From positions 1-53,064 of the forward strand of contig JABJPX010000019.1 in assembly GCA_018663625.1 (NCBI GenBank): a DNA stretch of 53,064 nucleotides. Reading direction: 5' to 3'. A model generated the notes under the pieces. That model was not told the origin of the DNA. It searched no databases and worked only from the letters and a program-made list of their open reading frames with translations. Below, piece by piece: positions 52,784 through 53,064 of the stretch. How positions within the stretch are numbered: the first letter of the stretch is position 1; every line of letters starts with the position of its first letter. The DNA is from Polaribacter sp. (lineage in GTDB: Bacteria; Bacteroidota; Bacteroidia; Flavobacteriales; Flavobacteriaceae). The translations under genes were made by a program, and so were the position numbers.

Positions 52784-53064
52784 TTAGATTGCAATAGTTT
52801 TGATTAATTTGTATTTCACCGTACAAATACAATACAATAACTTATATTTGTTAGTTGAAGACGATATTACATTAACATTTATTTTATAATCACTATTAAT
52901 TCTTAATGGCCCAATACCACACTCATCTATACCATATACTGCCAATGGTCTTGTAACATCTACTTTAATAAAGTTAGTATCAACCGTATATATTTGTTTA
53001 TTTGGAAAATAGTTATCCATACCCCCTTTACTTACTATGTCATCTATAGAAGGACCATATGTAC
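52784..53064 (-). CDS. 3' end of an unrecognised gene (cut by window edge)
   Basis: The minus-strand frame is open from the window edge to a TAA at 52784 (about 92 codons). It includes SIDDIVSKGGMDNYFPNKQI, FIKVDVTRPLAVYGIDECG and a basic, hydrophobic end KYKLLYCICTVKYKL. An internal ATG at 53020 is probably not the start, because the frame continues beyond it. I recognise no family. Very AT-rich. Together with the tRNA-like remnant it may be the edge of a mobile element. Non-coding remains possible. The stretch 52686-52783 holds a TACCTTTG (52765-52772, minus) and otherwise nothing I can name. Confidence 0.4.
   Translation of the reverse strand, partial: TYGPSIDDIVSKGGMDNYFPNKQIYTVDTNFIKVDVTRPLAVYGIDECGIGPLRINSDYKINVNVISSSTNKYKLLYCICTVKYKLIKTIAI

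Noticed and set aside
1..53064. CRISPR array, prophage or insertion sequence
   Set aside because: No spaced direct repeats, transposase, integrase or phage structural genes were seen; the conspicuous inverted repeats are terminators.

Overview
The window reads as chromosomal DNA of a Bacteroidetes bacterium of the Flavobacteriaceae, probably a marine Polaribacter- or Tenacibaculum-like genus (the genus is a guess). The evidence is the AT-rich sequence, gliding and type IX secretion genes (sprA, gldD, gldE), caa3-type oxidase subunits in the Bacteroidetes arrangement, an L21 protein with an extra C-terminal domain, a 29-residue AURKAIP1/COX24-type protein beside HU, and many promoters with the Bacteroidetes -7 motif TAnnTTTG. 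Genes are tightly packed. No rRNA, intact tRNA, insertion sequence or CRISPR array was seen.

Layout. 1-141: 5' end of tsaB. 229-6702 (minus): cytochrome oxidase assembly run cyoE, two subunit III genes, subunit IV, a Sco-like protein without copper cysteines, Sco1/SenC, DUF420, a 72-aa CxxC protein, then a TolC-type efflux protein. 6924-8248 (minus): deoC coupled to a sugar N-acetyltransferase. 8318-9890 (minus): two paralogous TonB-like proteins. 9958-20892 (minus): maeB, ruvA, sprA (7.3 kb, the T9SS translocon), gcvH and a VanZ-like gene. 21152-23620 (plus): a DUF5686 outer-membrane protein.

23638-29592 holds a molybdenum cofactor locus: moaD and moaE on plus, and moaA, moeA, moaC, a MobB-like/MobA fusion and a MoeB-rhodanese protein on minus. 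No molybdoenzyme gene is present. 29628-31745 (minus): rplU-rpmA and waaA (Kdo transferase). 32003-35384 (plus): two M16 peptidase-family genes, one with and one without the zinc motif. 35468-37976: a DMT permease, a copper-binding-type lipoprotein and heme A synthase ctaA. 37984-41431 (minus): mutY, ssb, gldE, gldD. 41573-43703 (plus): HU, the 29-aa protein and RNase E/G behind a structured leader. 43797-47941: trhO, then asd, a PaaE-like ferredoxin reductase and a LysE exporter. 48019-52498 (minus): an MBL-fold hydrolase, an S8 lipoprotein peptidase and an M1 peptidase. 52508-53064: a GAAA-loop terminator, a possible tRNA 3'-end remnant and the 3' end of an unrecognised gene.

Themes. Respiration is represented twice (oxidase subunits and assembly; heme A synthase beside a copper-type lipoprotein), gliding/T9SS twice (sprA; gldDE), and Moco synthesis once and nearly completely. 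Most of the window is ordinary core genome. The points most worth a second look are the right-hand edge (possible integration boundary), the MobB-like/MobA fusion without a P-loop, the 20-base block shared by the rplU and HU promoters, the rng leader, and several near-leaderless or TTG-start genes. No clearly new defence or mobile system is visible.
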